Positions 42,030 to 52,137 of a stretch of 64,000 nt of DNA are shown in pieces; within the stretch, counting starts at the first letter, position 1, and each line of letters starts with the position of its first letter. The position numbers and the translations under genes are program-made. The notes below the pieces were generated by a model. That model was not told the origin of the DNA. It did no database searches and saw only the letters and a list, made by a program, of their open reading frames with translations. Source of the DNA: Diplonema japonicum (taxonomy: Eukaryota > Euglenozoa > Diplonemea > Diplonemida > Diplonemidae); assembly GCA_964019335.1 (NCBI GenBank), contig OZ025710.1:434001-498000 (forward strand), in the 5' to 3' direction.

Positions 42030-43193
42030 ATGAAAAATGCAGATGCGTCTCAGGTGACTTTTCAGCACCCCGTCATGACAGACAGCAACACCTGCGGGAC
42101 GAACACACCTTCACCAAGGTGCAGGCTACGAAGGCAGAACTTAAGTTTCAGTTTAAAGGCTGCACACGCACATGGGACAGGGACCCGGCGATGCTTGAGC
42201 ACAGGGGGTATGGATGTTGGAAAACTGATTGATCGAAACGATAACAACGATGAGGATCCCCCCGCAAGCAGGACGAACCTGGAAGTGAACTTCAAGTTCG
42301 GCGATGAGGATGTTGAGGACAGCGTCTCGGCTGACGAGGACAGCGAAGCTGAGCAGGCGGCTGTTCCTGTGCAAGACCGTCACGACTTCCGGTATCTCGT
42401 CGCAGGGGCGTGCCTGCTGACGGCCGCCTCAGGTTACACCAACGCCATTGCAGTGCTCAGTATCGGCAAAACGGCTACCCATGCCACTGGCGCCACTACC
42501 TACACCGGCATCCACATTGTCTCCGGCCAGTACCAAGCTGTGATGCAAGCCGTCGCAATGCTTCTGTCGTTCCTGTCTGGCTCCATCATATGGAGTGCTT
42601 TTGGTGGCTACGGATCAGAGCGGTTCGTATTAAAGCCACGGTATGGTGTGTTCTTGGTGGGAGGAGGCTGCTTGCTGAGTATCGGGCTTTGGTCGGTGTC
42701 CGCGGGCCACGGCACAGCGGGGGGCTGCGTGATGTCGTTCTGCAGCGGGGTGCAGAACGCGCTGTGCACATCCTTCAGCGGTGCTGTGATACGGACCACC
42801 CATGTCACGGGGATGCTCACCGACATCGGGATCTCCATTGGACACTACCTGCACGGCTTTTTCACCAACACCCTCACCACATCCCCACCCCCAGACACGT
42901 GGAAGCTTCGCATCCTTCTCCCCCAGTACGCTTCGTACCTTACCGGTGCCTTTCTCGCTGCACTTTTCTTCTCGCTTGTTGGAATCACTGCAGGGTACCT
43001 CGTTTCCTGCAGCCTCACCCTCGCTGGGATGGCGTACATCTTTGCAAGCAGCAAAGGCCACTTTGACACGCTCGTCGAGGAAGAACTCGAGGAACAAGAG
43101 ATAGAAGAGATGGAGAGGAGGTTCTCTGTCGCTCTGCACACCGCACTCCACACAGGCGTCGGGTCAGGAAGGGGGTCGTTTATTAGGTCATGA
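42030..43193 (+). CDS. DUF1275 (YoaK-like) membrane protein
   Basis: A 387-residue protein. The first 110 residues are polar and acidic (DEDVEDSVSADEDSEAEQ), then six or seven hydrophobic segments follow. The family signature is clear: ASGYTNAIAVLSIGKTATHATGA in the first membrane segment, then CSGVQNALCTSFSGAV and THVTGMLTDIGISIG. The C-terminal tail is charged and coiled-coil-like (LVEEELEEQEIEEMERR). The function of the family is unknown; bacterial members are inner-membrane proteins. The start at 42030 is the first ATG after an A-rich leader. A later start at 42210 would also keep the whole domain. Confidence 0.8.
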   Translation: MKNADASQVTFQHPVMTDSNTCGTNTPSPRCRLRRQNLSFSLKAAHAHGTGTRRCLSTGGMDVGKLIDRNDNNDEDPPASRTNLEVNFKFGDEDVEDSVSADEDSEAEQAAVPVQDRHDFRYLVAGACLLTAASGYTNAIAVLSIGKTATHATGATTYTGIHIVSGQYQAVMQAVAMLLSFLSGSIIWSAFGGYGSERFVLKPRYGVFLVGGGCLLSIGLWSVSAGHGTAGGCVMSFCSGVQNALCTSFSGAVIRTTHVTGMLTDIGISIGHYLHGFFTNTLTTSPPPDTWKLRILLPQYASYLTGAFLAALFFSLVGITAGYLVSCSLTLAGMAYIFASSKGHFDTLVEEELEEQEIEEMERRFSVALHTALHTGVGSGRGSFIRS

Positions 43194-43634
43194 GACTACT
43201 CAACATGCATTGTCATGCATCCTTTGCTTTTCCCCCCCATATTTTCTTTGGTTAAGTAAAACATCCCTTTTACCCATTGCGACAACTGGTGAGCGGCTAT
43301 TCCCAGGACCGCTGTGTCGTCATGCGGATACTGTGCGAGTTCGGGTTTTCTGTGCGGTGATGTGTTTCTACAGGGACCGTCATCGGTTGTGCTTGCCAGC
43401 CGATGGCTTAGAGCACTTGGCCTAGCATATGCGGGGTGGTAGTAGATACATGATCCACCTGCTGCTGTTGTCGTTGTCGTCGATTTGGGTCACTTCGTTA
43501 CCATTCATGTGTTGGTCTTCCGGCTGGGACCACGTGGAGGTGGGTCCTGGGGCGGTTCGACACGGGGTGCTCACAATAAAAAAGACAGTGCTACATAATA
43601 ATACACATATGCCCGGAAGAAGCGAGCCACTATA
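43194..43634. other. Intergenic region before the coiled-coil gene
   Basis: A 440-bp stretch of normal composition with no credible gene. It lacks the strong pyrimidine tract seen elsewhere; ACAG near 43368-43371 and others could serve as acceptors. Confidence 0.4.
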
Positions 43635-46490
43635 ATGTCCAAGCTAATGGAATATCATGAATACAGTGCGCAGCTGGAGCGGGATAGTGTTGTGGGGCAG
43701 CAGTTCGGGGCAGTGCTGCGGGCAGCGAAGCAGGGGTGGGTGGCACCGAGCGGTGCAGCTGCGGGAAGGTTGCGGACGCCGTCGAGCCCGAGCACATCAG
43801 CTACCTCAGCAGCGCATGAGGACGCACATGCCCAACTGGCTGGGTTGCAGAAGAGGCTTGCAAGGCTAACGTCACACGTGGACAACACGTTAAGTAGCCA
43901 CACCTGGGTGAGACCTCAACTACAAGCAGCTCCGATGCCCGTAGTGGTACATAATCCCGAAGTGCCTGAAATACAAAAACCTGTCACCACTCCTGTTCCT
44001 GATCCTGTTCATGTTCCAGCCTCTGCTCACGTTCGCACCCCGGTCCCTGCGGAAGACCTTATCGTGCAGGAGAACAGCAGGCTACGGGACGAGCTTAACA
44101 AGCTGAGGGAGGAACGAGGAAAGACCGAGGAGTTGGATCAGTTGCGGGAGAAGCTCGACAAAACCCTCGAAACTACCACGAGGGTCACTACAGAGAACGA
44201 GAAGCATCTGGCTTGTCTCACAGAATCTGAAACAAAGCAACGGGAACTTACCGAGGAATTGAAAAACGAGTTGTCGTTGGTACGTGACACGCGGCAGCGG
44301 GTGGAAGCTGCTGCGATAACAGAACTGAAGAAGGAGAATGAGGTCTTGAAGAACAGGAACGCTGCTTTGGGAACGGCGCAGGAGAAGCTGCAGAAGGAGA
44401 TCGCTACCTTGAAGCAGAAGATACCAAAGAAGAAGCTTGTCCAGTCAGTAGGGGTGGCCACTGAGACGCCTGTGAAAGTAGTAACCACTACTACCACAAA
44501 AACAATGGGCAGAACGCCTGTCATATCGAAGAAAAGGCGGAAGAAAAGTGGGACTGAAGCTTCTATGCCAGTACCTGTAGAGTTGCAACACCGTGCGGCT
44601 CACGAAACTCCTCGAACATCTGAGAAGACACCGCATACAGCACAGAAGTCCACTCGCGTGCGGGAGGTCATCCAAGAGCCCCGTGCATCCCACGAGACGG
44701 TTCGGGCAATACAAACAGCCGTGCTCAACGCACAGAGCTACTCCGAAGAGCCCCCTCCTGCAGAGTTCGATGTCGTCCGGTGTACCCCTCCAGTGAAGAA
44801 AACCGTCAGGCCTGTCATCTTTCCTGAAGAAACCAACAAGAATCCGTCCTCTCCTGCAGAGCCGGAACCCAAGCTGCAAGTTGCGCGCCACGCTGCTGCA
44901 GTAAAGAGGTTGAAGGATCGGGAGTCGCTCTCCAATTCACCGGGAAGAGAAACAGATCTTGAGTCCGCTTGGTTCGCGCTGACCACGCCAAAGAAAGACT
45001 CGCCTGTTGCCATTCCAGCAGAGCTGAAGACGCCCGAGTTCCCTCATATCTGCGACACTGATGACGAGAGCATGCACTCGTCATGCATAAAGATGTCCCC
45101 ATCGCCGGCTGCTCCTCCTCCTCCACCTGCTGTGTTGTTAGAGCAAGATACAGAGAAGATGCTCGAGAAATGGAGGGAGAAGGTTAGACAAGAGGAGCAG
45201 CTGGCCGAGCAGCGTCGACAGGAAAAACTGCGGAAACAAGAACAAGAGGACGAAGAACAGTGGAAGAGGAAAAAGAAGCAGATGGAACAAGAAGAACAGA
45301 AGATGCTGGAGAGCATCCGGCGGAGGGGGGAGGAAGAGGAACACAAGGCACGGGCTGCTATGGAACAACAGGTGCTGAAGCAGAAAAGCGAGATTGAAAA
45401 TTTGGACAGAGAGATTGAAAAGCGTGTACAACAGCAGGAAGAAGAAGAAGAACGAGCGCTGAAGCAGAAGAGGGAGCTCGAGACATTGGAAAAAGAGGTT
45501 ACAGAGCAAAAAAAGAAACAGGAAGAACGAGAAGAAAGAGAAAGACAAAAACGAGAAGCAGAAGAGAAGAAGAGACAGCAGGAAGAAGAAGCGGCACGGG
45601 AAAAAGCAAAAGAAGAAGCACGCAAAAAAGAGGAAGAAGAGAAGGAAAAAGAGTACTCTGAGGTTGCCTCGGCGAGCACAGCAAGCACTGATGCCACGCC
45701 ACTCCTCGTAAGGGACCTTCCAACTGATGATGTGCTTGACGGGGCGTTGGACAGTGCTGACAGTACACCCTTGCAGTCTCCTGAGAACCCTGAGGAGGAG
45801 AGCGCACATGGCAGCTTGGAAGATGACGAGAAGAAAGAAGAAAAGGAAAAGTATATGGACAAAAAGGAAGCTACAAACAAGTCGCAGACAATGTCGGAGC
45901 TGTTGTCGACGTTGAACTTGAAACTGCCGCCACCTGCGATGCCTTCCACTCCGCCTACTGGACCAGTGACGAATAGAGGCAAAGAAGTACTGGAGTCAGT
46001 TCTGGCAAAACGGTCGCCCCGAGGCCGCCCACCAGCGTCCCCTCAGCTGCCTCAGAAGACAATAGGCAGCCCGATAAAGCTCGGCGCAGGTCGGGGGAGG
46101 GCTTCTCCAATAAGCCGTGCTTCCGACTCGCCCCTGCGCCCTTCTGCAGGCCGTGGACGGGGATCCGATTGGGGCTTCGATTCACCTCTGCCAACTGCAG
46201 GCCGTGGGCGGGTATCCGACTCCCCTCTGCCATCTGGTCGCAGGCGGGCATCCGATTCACCCCTGCCAACTGGCCGTGGGCGGGGCCGTGGCATGGGTGG
46301 CGGCAGCAGTTCTCCTTTGCTTTCCACTGTTATCAGTAATAGAAGCAGCCAGCGCGAGCGGACCACGACACCCAGAGACTCCCCCACTCGACTCCCTCCC
46401 TCCCTTCAACTTAAACAGCTTCTTGACACTTCCAAGATTGCTTCCCCCGCTGTGCAAAAGCATGTCAAAAAACCTCCCCAACGCGAGTAA
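43635..46490 (+). CDS. Large coiled-coil protein with C-terminal RG/SP repeats
   Basis: A 951-residue protein that I do not recognise. Heptad-rich coiled coils occupy about residues 145-265 and 504-680; the second is an almost uninterrupted E/K/R/Q helix (EKMLEKWREKVRQEEQL onward) that probably forms a long single or paired helix. A Ser/Pro/Thr-rich segment lies between. The C-terminus (about 805-905) repeats GRGR and ASDSPLP units, as in RNA-binding or microtubule-associated tails, and ends RKPPQRE-like basic. A cytoskeletal or scaffold role is plausible, but nothing in the sequence fixes it. The frame starts at the first ATG with no upstream extension. Confidence 0.7.
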   Translation: MSKLMEYHEYSAQLERDSVVGQQFGAVLRAAKQGWVAPSGAAAGRLRTPSSPSTSATSAAHEDAHAQLAGLQKRLARLTSHVDNTLSSHTWVRPQLQAAPMPVVVHNPEVPEIQKPVTTPVPDPVHVPASAHVRTPVPAEDLIVQENSRLRDELNKLREERGKTEELDQLREKLDKTLETTTRVTTENEKHLACLTESETKQRELTEELKNELSLVRDTRQRVEAAAITELKKENEVLKNRNAALGTAQEKLQKEIATLKQKIPKKKLVQSVGVATETPVKVVTTTTTKTMGRTPVISKKRRKKSGTEASMPVPVELQHRAAHETPRTSEKTPHTAQKSTRVREVIQEPRASHETVRAIQTAVLNAQSYSEEPPPAEFDVVRCTPPVKKTVRPVIFPEETNKNPSSPAEPEPKLQVARHAAAVKRLKDRESLSNSPGRETDLESAWFALTTPKKDSPVAIPAELKTPEFPHICDTDDESMHSSCIKMSPSPAAPPPPPAVLLEQDTEKMLEKWREKVRQEEQLAEQRRQEKLRKQEQEDEEQWKRKKKQMEQEEQKMLESIRRRGEEEEHKARAAMEQQVLKQKSEIENLDREIEKRVQQQEEEEERALKQKRELETLEKEVTEQKKKQEEREERERQKREAEEKKRQQEEEAAREKAKEEARKKEEEEKEKEYSEVASASTASTDATPLLVRDLPTDDVLDGALDSADSTPLQSPENPEEESAHGSLEDDEKKEEKEKYMDKKEATNKSQTMSELLSTLNLKLPPPAMPSTPPTGPVTNRGKEVLESVLAKRSPRGRPPASPQLPQKTIGSPIKLGAGRGRASPISRASDSPLRPSAGRGRGSDWGFDSPLPTAGRGRVSDSPLPSGRRRASDSPLPTGRGRGRGMGGGSSSPLLSTVISNRSSQRERTTTPRDSPTRLPPSLQLKQLLDTSKIASPAVQKHVKKPPQRE

Positions 46491-46721
46491 TTCCTGCTTT
46501 TATTTTGTATCCCCCTCCCCACTCCCCCCTTTTGTATAATGGTGCAGTTCCTTTTTATTCTAGTTTTTCTGTTCAATTTTAATTTTCTGTGAAACCAATT
46601 TGGTTCGTCGGTCCAAGATATTCTTTTTGCACAGAATCGTTCTTTTACACGTTGGTGTTCTGTGCATTTTGCTGTGTTTCTGCGCACTCGAGCATTCGTT
46701 GCCGCACTCTATTTTTAAAAT

Positions 46722-46734
46722 CACATTTCTACAG
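46722..46734 (+). promoter_or_regulatory. Candidate trans-splice acceptor
   Basis: CACATTTCTACAG ending at 46734, 17 bases before the ATG at 46751; T-rich sequence precedes it. Confidence 0.4.
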
Positions 46735-46750
46735 CGTACACTAAAACAAC

Positions 46751-49700
46751 ATGGGAGATACCAAAAAGGGGGTCATCCAGAAGCTCAGGACGCTCGACAA
46801 AGTTGTGTTCAGCCCGTTACTGGATAGCATAGAGAGGTGCGAGGAGGTAGGGAAGCAGGTTCTGGAATGCGGTGGATACAAGCAGGTAGGGGTGTTGTGG
46901 CAGGGCACTGGCGGAAGGATCATCGTGATAATGGAACGAACTAACAAACCCGAAATGCTCGACATCAGCTGCCTGAAGCACTCAGAGGTGGTAGACGACG
47001 TAAGGCAGGGTGACATCTTCGAGAATGTGGACACTTACATGACAACGATGGAGGCAAAGCTCGAGTCACAAGGGGTCCCCGACAGTAAGCAGTACTCTAT
47101 CCAACTGCAGGACACGGGGTCGAAGTTTACTACGACTGTCACCAGCGATTCTGTCATCGTGTCTGCTTTCTCGAAGCTCACCCCCACCTACTTTGACCTG
47201 TGCCTCCGTCTGAATTCCTCCGCCCTTGTCTACTACAACAAAACAGTGGCGGGGAACCTCACCCATTCGGGTGACATCGTAAATGGCCACGAGCTCCTCC
47301 ACACTGTGAAGCTTCGTAGCTGCACTGCTGACGATGTTGTTGTCCCCTTCCTCACTGGCTACCGCAGCACACCCCTCCGCAGGTTCGAGGAGCACCGCCC
47401 AGTCGTGGTGGTGTGGGACCATACCACCAAGGAGTGCTTTGTGATTCGTGTCCCGCTTGACGAAGTGACCATTGGAGACCACACACTCTGCGCGCCTATT
47501 GTCGGTAGGCAAGGGAGAGACAACATGATCCACTGGGAGGTGCTCGCGAACCCCTGCGTCGGTTCAGGTGCTGCACCGTCTTTCAACTCCGACAGCATGG
47601 CTTCTTTGGAACGCGCCCGTGAAAGTGGTTCAAAAACCGAGCCTGCAAAGCCTGGGTTCCTTGCAAAGGCTGCAAACCTCTTCAAGAAAACGCTTTCGTC
47701 TACTGACAAACCTTCTGTTGATGTGTGTGAGACTCCCGCACCGAAAGATGTCCAAGTGCTGGTGGAGGGAAATAAGAGGAAAGTCGTGATTCTACACACC
47801 GAAGACGTAGACCCCTCGTTCATCAACATCGTCCCCGATGTGTACATTCCCTTCGGGGGGTCGATGGCCTTCTGTGACGCGGCGCACAACTACCACCCAG
47901 ACTACCACACAGCGGAGGGGGAGGTGAAGCAGGATAAGGAATCGGTGCTGCTACCATGTGTTGTACCTGGAGGCCTGGTGGGTGGGCTGCTACTCACTGC
48001 GGGCAAGGTGTGCGCTCCTATGAAGAAGGGAGTAGACCTTGCGGAGTTCTACAGGACGACCGAAATGCTGGTGGTTGTGGTTTCTGACAGGATGATCGAT
48101 GCTGCAAGAGAAGTGAACCCCGACATGCGCCTTAATGGATTGTACATCGTTGTTCCCAGCGTAGACCCACCGGCTGCTGTCTTCGCCGAAAAGAACAAAA
48201 TGCGAGAGTACCTTCTGGGGCTGAACATGAACGCAGCCATGTCACTGGCAGGTCCTCAGTCATTCATTGTGGCAGGGCTGAAGGACCCTTCCACGGGGCT
48301 ATACCGTTACTTTTCTCTGGACGGGGTAGGGCTGAGATGGTTGGTGGAGTCACCCGTGATACCTTTCGAGGAAGTGACGGCGCAGATGGAGGACCTCCGC
48401 GAGTGGGTGAAGTCTACGACAGAGGCCGATGAATGTGTGAGGTCAGTCGGTGTGCTAGTGGACAGACGTACAGCAAAGGTTACTTTCCAGGGAGCGCTGT
48501 ACGAGGTGGCAGCGCTCACAAAGCTGTTCACAGAGCTCACGATTGACGATTTCACGGAAGCGAAGACAGACATGAAGGAAGTGCTGGCACAGCTGCGCAT
48601 GTTGCTCGACGACAGCGAGTTGAAGAAGCTTGGGAAGACGCTCACCACAGTGCTGAGGGAGAAGATGGTCCCTGCATGGCAGATGACAGAGGAGGAGAAA
48701 GGGAGCCTGGATGATATGCTTGCAGGGAACATGAAGCTCTCTGCGTCATACAAGGAGCACAAGGCAAAATGCAACAAGACTAAAGCGGCCCTGCAGTGGC
48801 TAGTAGAGGAGCTGGGGTGCATGGTGTCGTCGTCAAAGGCGGGGACGATTGGGTTCAATATCCAGAAGCTCGCAAAGGCGCAGAAAGTAGCTGCGAATGT
48901 AGGAGTCGCTTTGAATATGTCTCTGAAGGACTTCACCGACCTCACAGAGCAGCACTGTGGGGAGGCGGGAGCGGTCGTGTGCAGTGTGAACAGAGACGCG
49001 ATGAGGGAGCTGCTTGCTGCGGTAGCGACGACAACCTTCTCGGACTTTGCTTCCGACAAGTGGGAAGAGTTGATGCAGAGAAACCCTCTGAGCTGGGACA
49101 AGCCCTTGTTCGACGCGAACACAGTGGGTGCACTTCTCGAAATGACGAAGGAGGCAAAGGCACACCCCCTGTCGCAGAAGGCAGGCTGCAAGTCACAGAC
49201 CCTTGCTCTGCCCAACAAGTTCGCTGAAGACACAAAATCATCTCTCGCTCTGTTCCTGCTTGACAGGTTCATAGAGATGAAGGACCCATACATTGCAAAG
49301 TGGTACGCCCACGCGGACTGGCGCCCCGTCGCCGTGCTCAGGATCCTGCTGCGTTCGACGATTTCCGACGCTTCAATGTGCAGGGACATCAGCCCCGCCA
49401 TTTCCCCTACGAACAAGGACTTGGGATTCTTCCTCGCGACAGTGATCCTGGCACAGATTAGACAGATCACGGAGCGCCGTTCTGCTGGATCTGAGGTGGC
49501 CTTCGATGACACGATTTCGCAAATCACGCGAGGTCTCTATGGTTTCGTGTTGTGCTTGCTGGCGTCGACAGGGACGGGGCAGCCGTTGAGCACAGCGTGG
49601 CAGATCGTCAGTGAGTCGACGGAGGTACCGAACCTCCCGCGTGAGCACGAGTGGGTGTACTATGGGGAGCTGGCCAAGAACTTCCACGGAACCGGGTGGG

Positions 49701-51445
49701 ACATGAAGACGCTGCAGCGGAACATCACATGGCTACTAGTGCACTGGGCACACTTTAAACTCGTGCAGCCTATGTGCAACGCTCTGCGAGGGACGACAAA
49801 GAGTGGGAAGGACCTTGAGACAGGGTTGAAGCTGGAACACAAGACTTATTCGTACCTCTTAGGAGACACAATGGCAGCAAAATCAGTAGAGCACTCTCTA
49901 CAGACTTACGGGAAACCGCACCTCACGGCGACAATGATGGGTGCAACTTTCGCAGGGAAGTCAACCCTTGTGGAGAACCTTGTGGGGCAAGAGCAGAAGA
50001 AACGGACTCCGGAAGGCGACGGCCCAGAGAGGACAGTGGACGGGGCCTACTACGACATGCCCGACGGTGGCGAGAGGCACGTGACACTGGTGGATGTCCC
50101 AGGGGACAGGGGGAGGTCGAAGAACTACTTTGCACACGCGTCCCACGGCAGTGCAGGGATCATGGTGGTCTCTGCTGACAACTTCGCTGCGGAATTCTTG
50201 AAAGACAAGCAGTTCGAGGGGAGGGGGCGCACACACGGCAACATGTGGCTGGTGGCGGGGAAGAAACACATCATCGTAGCCATCTCCAAGATGGACAAGG
50301 TAGGGTATGCACAGGAGGCATATGACAAGGCAGTGACAGCAGTCAAAGCCGGCCTCCCTAAGGCAATGCAGATGGTGTTTGTACCTGTGGACAAGAAAGG
50401 CGCGAATGTGCACGAGAAGTCCGACCTGACACCTTGGTACGAAGGGCCGTGTCTGAATGAGATGTTGCAGAAGAACGTAGTGATTCCAGATCTTGAGAAG
50501 AATAAGGCAATGAAAATGACTATCTCGCACCGCTACAAGGTTAAAGGGGTAGGCTACGTAGTTGTGGGGAAGGTAATGCAAGGCGTTCTCGAGAAAGACG
50601 ACGTCATCACGTTCCTAGGCACCTCCAGTGGGCCTATCGAGTCACGTGTGAAGTCCATCCAAACCCACCCCGGAAAAGTTCCCATTACGAGGGCCGAGGC
50701 AGGCGACGTGGTGGGCGTGTGCTTCGCAGCCTGTCATGACAGGCTCCCGACAGGTGGCTGTATTGCGGTTCACGATTACATGAAAAGCGAGTGCGTGCAG
50801 CACCACACAGCCGTAGTGCAGGGTACAGGGAAGCTTATAAAGCGTGGGATGGAGCTGCAGCTATACACCGACACTTCGCGTGACACAGTGCGCATTACAG
50901 ATGTGGAGATGCTGGACAGTCAAACCAAGGGCACAGGGAAGATACAGTTCCGCTCTCGGTACAGGGGCATTATCCTGCACAATGAAAGCAGGCTTGTCTT
51001 CATGGACGGGCCAGTGGTGGTGCTCTACGGGAAGGCAGACAATGGGGTCGTTGTTGTGGACGAGGAAGCGAAGAAGATGCTTTCCCAGGCAGCGAAGAAG
51101 AGGGAAACGGCTGTGCCCAGCAGGTTGGCAGCGCCACTGCGCCTTCCCCCCTGTCTAGTTGAGAACCCCTTGGGTGCCGTGTTGCAGGAGTTAGTGCTGA
51201 AGGACAGCCCCGCTCTCCAGCAGTTTGCCGAATCTGGACAGGCCCTCTCCTCCGAACAGCTGGCGCGTGTGACGAAGTCGCTGGCTGATTGCCGCCCTCC
51301 CACAGCATCTGTCCTCAAGGCCTTGTGCGAGGTCGCAGGGCTGTCCCTCACAGAGAACTCCTTTGCAGCCATCATCGAGGAACTCATCTTCGGTGAGGGT
51401 TCTGCTGCCGCCGAGTTTGCCATTCTCAAGAGGCTTGGTTTCTGA
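46751..51445 (+). CDS. 1564-residue protein with EF1A/HBS1-like GTPase domains
   Basis: Residues about 1055-1440 match a translation-factor GTPase of the EF1A/HBS1/eRF3 kind. The P-loop is GATFAGKST (about 1064-1072), G3 is DVPGDRGR (about 1114-1121), G4 is SKMD (about 1179-1182, Ser replacing the usual Asn) and G5 is weak. Domain II (KGVGYVVVGKVMQGVLEKDD) and domain III (HHTAVVQGTGKLIKRG...RFRSRYRG-like) follow, and a helical tail ends the protein. The first 1050 residues are unlike anything I recognise: alternating alpha/beta stretches, no signal peptide, no membrane segment. EF1A and HBS1 are normally 450-700 residues, so this is an unusual fusion. The GTPase could act in ribosome binding or be a divergent non-translational switch. 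The frame is uninterrupted and codon use even. Confidence 0.8.
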   Translation: MGDTKKGVIQKLRTLDKVVFSPLLDSIERCEEVGKQVLECGGYKQVGVLWQGTGGRIIVIMERTNKPEMLDISCLKHSEVVDDVRQGDIFENVDTYMTTMEAKLESQGVPDSKQYSIQLQDTGSKFTTTVTSDSVIVSAFSKLTPTYFDLCLRLNSSALVYYNKTVAGNLTHSGDIVNGHELLHTVKLRSCTADDVVVPFLTGYRSTPLRRFEEHRPVVVVWDHTTKECFVIRVPLDEVTIGDHTLCAPIVGRQGRDNMIHWEVLANPCVGSGAAPSFNSDSMASLERARESGSKTEPAKPGFLAKAANLFKKTLSSTDKPSVDVCETPAPKDVQVLVEGNKRKVVILHTEDVDPSFINIVPDVYIPFGGSMAFCDAAHNYHPDYHTAEGEVKQDKESVLLPCVVPGGLVGGLLLTAGKVCAPMKKGVDLAEFYRTTEMLVVVVSDRMIDAAREVNPDMRLNGLYIVVPSVDPPAAVFAEKNKMREYLLGLNMNAAMSLAGPQSFIVAGLKDPSTGLYRYFSLDGVGLRWLVESPVIPFEEVTAQMEDLREWVKSTTEADECVRSVGVLVDRRTAKVTFQGALYEVAALTKLFTELTIDDFTEAKTDMKEVLAQLRMLLDDSELKKLGKTLTTVLREKMVPAWQMTEEEKGSLDDMLAGNMKLSASYKEHKAKCNKTKAALQWLVEELGCMVSSSKAGTIGFNIQKLAKAQKVAANVGVALNMSLKDFTDLTEQHCGEAGAVVCSVNRDAMRELLAAVATTTFSDFASDKWEELMQRNPLSWDKPLFDANTVGALLEMTKEAKAHPLSQKAGCKSQTLALPNKFAEDTKSSLALFLLDRFIEMKDPYIAKWYAHADWRPVAVLRILLRSTISDASMCRDISPAISPTNKDLGFFLATVILAQIRQITERRSAGSEVAFDDTISQITRGLYGFVLCLLASTGTGQPLSTAWQIVSESTEVPNLPREHEWVYYGELAKNFHGTGWDMKTLQRNITWLLVHWAHFKLVQPMCNALRGTTKSGKDLETGLKLEHKTYSYLLGDTMAAKSVEHSLQTYGKPHLTATMMGATFAGKSTLVENLVGQEQKKRTPEGDGPERTVDGAYYDMPDGGERHVTLVDVPGDRGRSKNYFAHASHGSAGIMVVSADNFAAEFLKDKQFEGRGRTHGNMWLVAGKKHIIVAISKMDKVGYAQEAYDKAVTAVKAGLPKAMQMVFVPVDKKGANVHEKSDLTPWYEGPCLNEMLQKNVVIPDLEKNKAMKMTISHRYKVKGVGYVVVGKVMQGVLEKDDVITFLGTSSGPIESRVKSIQTHPGKVPITRAEAGDVVGVCFAACHDRLPTGGCIAVHDYMKSECVQHHTAVVQGTGKLIKRGMELQLYTDTSRDTVRITDVEMLDSQTKGTGKIQFRSRYRGIILHNESRLVFMDGPVVVLYGKADNGVVVVDEEAKKMLSQAAKKRETAVPSRLAAPLRLPPCLVENPLGAVLQELVLKDSPALQQFAESGQALSSEQLARVTKSLADCRPPTASVLKALCEVAGLSLTENSFAAIIEELIFGEGSAAAEFAILKRLGF

Positions 51446-51483
51446 CAAGAGAGAAATATCCAATAACCACTATCCTTCGCCTT

Positions 51484-51504
51484 CGAGCACTTTCGCGTGC
51501 TTGG
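51484..51504 (+). other. Stem-loop, first copy (GAGCAC...GTGCTT)
   Basis: Six paired bases around a TTTCGC loop, preceded by CCTT and followed by GGG. A second copy with the same flanks is at 51897-51917 (loop around ATTC). Shared flanks and stem suggest a repeated 3'-UTR or processing signal. Confidence 0.35.
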
Positions 51505-51896
51505 GCTCGCTCTTTAATTCTTAAACTTTACTTCTCCCCCCTCCCCCCTTCTTTTTCTTCCTTCCTTTTGGTGAGCAAACACATCTTGGTACCAGGCGCC
51601 CCTGCTAAGCAGAGACACCGCATTTAAGAAACAGGAGAAGAGTCAAGTTGACAGGGCTTGTGCAGGGCGCCATCAACGTCTCATTTAGCTTTTATTTATT
51701 TATTTATTTTTCTTTTTTTTTGCTGTTTAACTATTGTCGAGAGTAAGAAACTAGTTATTTTTATTTGGCAGCGCTAGTGGGTTTTTCCTCTTTTCCCCCC
51801 CTCTCTTATCAGAACCAATGTGCCCCTAGAAGCCTCTCTTTGGCTCGGGGACGGTTGACATGTCGTACCTTCTTTCTTCTAACCTTTCCAACACCT

Positions 51897-51917
51897 TCGA
51901 GCACATTCTGTGCTTGG
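51897..51917 (+). other. Stem-loop, second copy
   Basis: CCTTCGAGCAC...GTGCTTGGG again, 413 bases after the first copy, with a seven-pair stem. Confidence 0.35.
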
Positions 51918-51997
51918 GTTTTTGCCCTTTTTTTTTTATTATAATAACTCAGTACCCCTTTGGTGGAGCCTTGCAAGTGGTTCCTTGCTTCATTCTT

Positions 51998-52030
<33 letters not shown>

Positions 52031-52137
52031 CATATTGTCCTTACCTCAACTGTGATCAACACGGAAGCACTCTTATTTTAGTTATCATCAAATAAAATCA
52101 ACCACCAAGCCTCCAGGTCCCCAGGGCCTTGTCAACT

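Larger units (their letters stand above)
51446..52137. other. Intergenic region before the first FkbM gene
   Basis: No gene. It has a T-run of about 29 near 52002-52030 and two similar stem-loops described separately. The AG used before 52138 may be CCAG near 52112 or 52120. Confidence 0.5.

Noticed and set aside
43395-43455. tRNA-like stretch (TTAGAGCACTTGGCCTAGCAT)
   Set aside because: It resembles parts of tRNA-Ala, but no acceptor stem or T arm can be paired.
48307-49527. 406-codon minus-strand ORF inside the 1564-residue gene
   Set aside because: It is a Ser-rich shadow frame caused by codon bias of the + strand gene.
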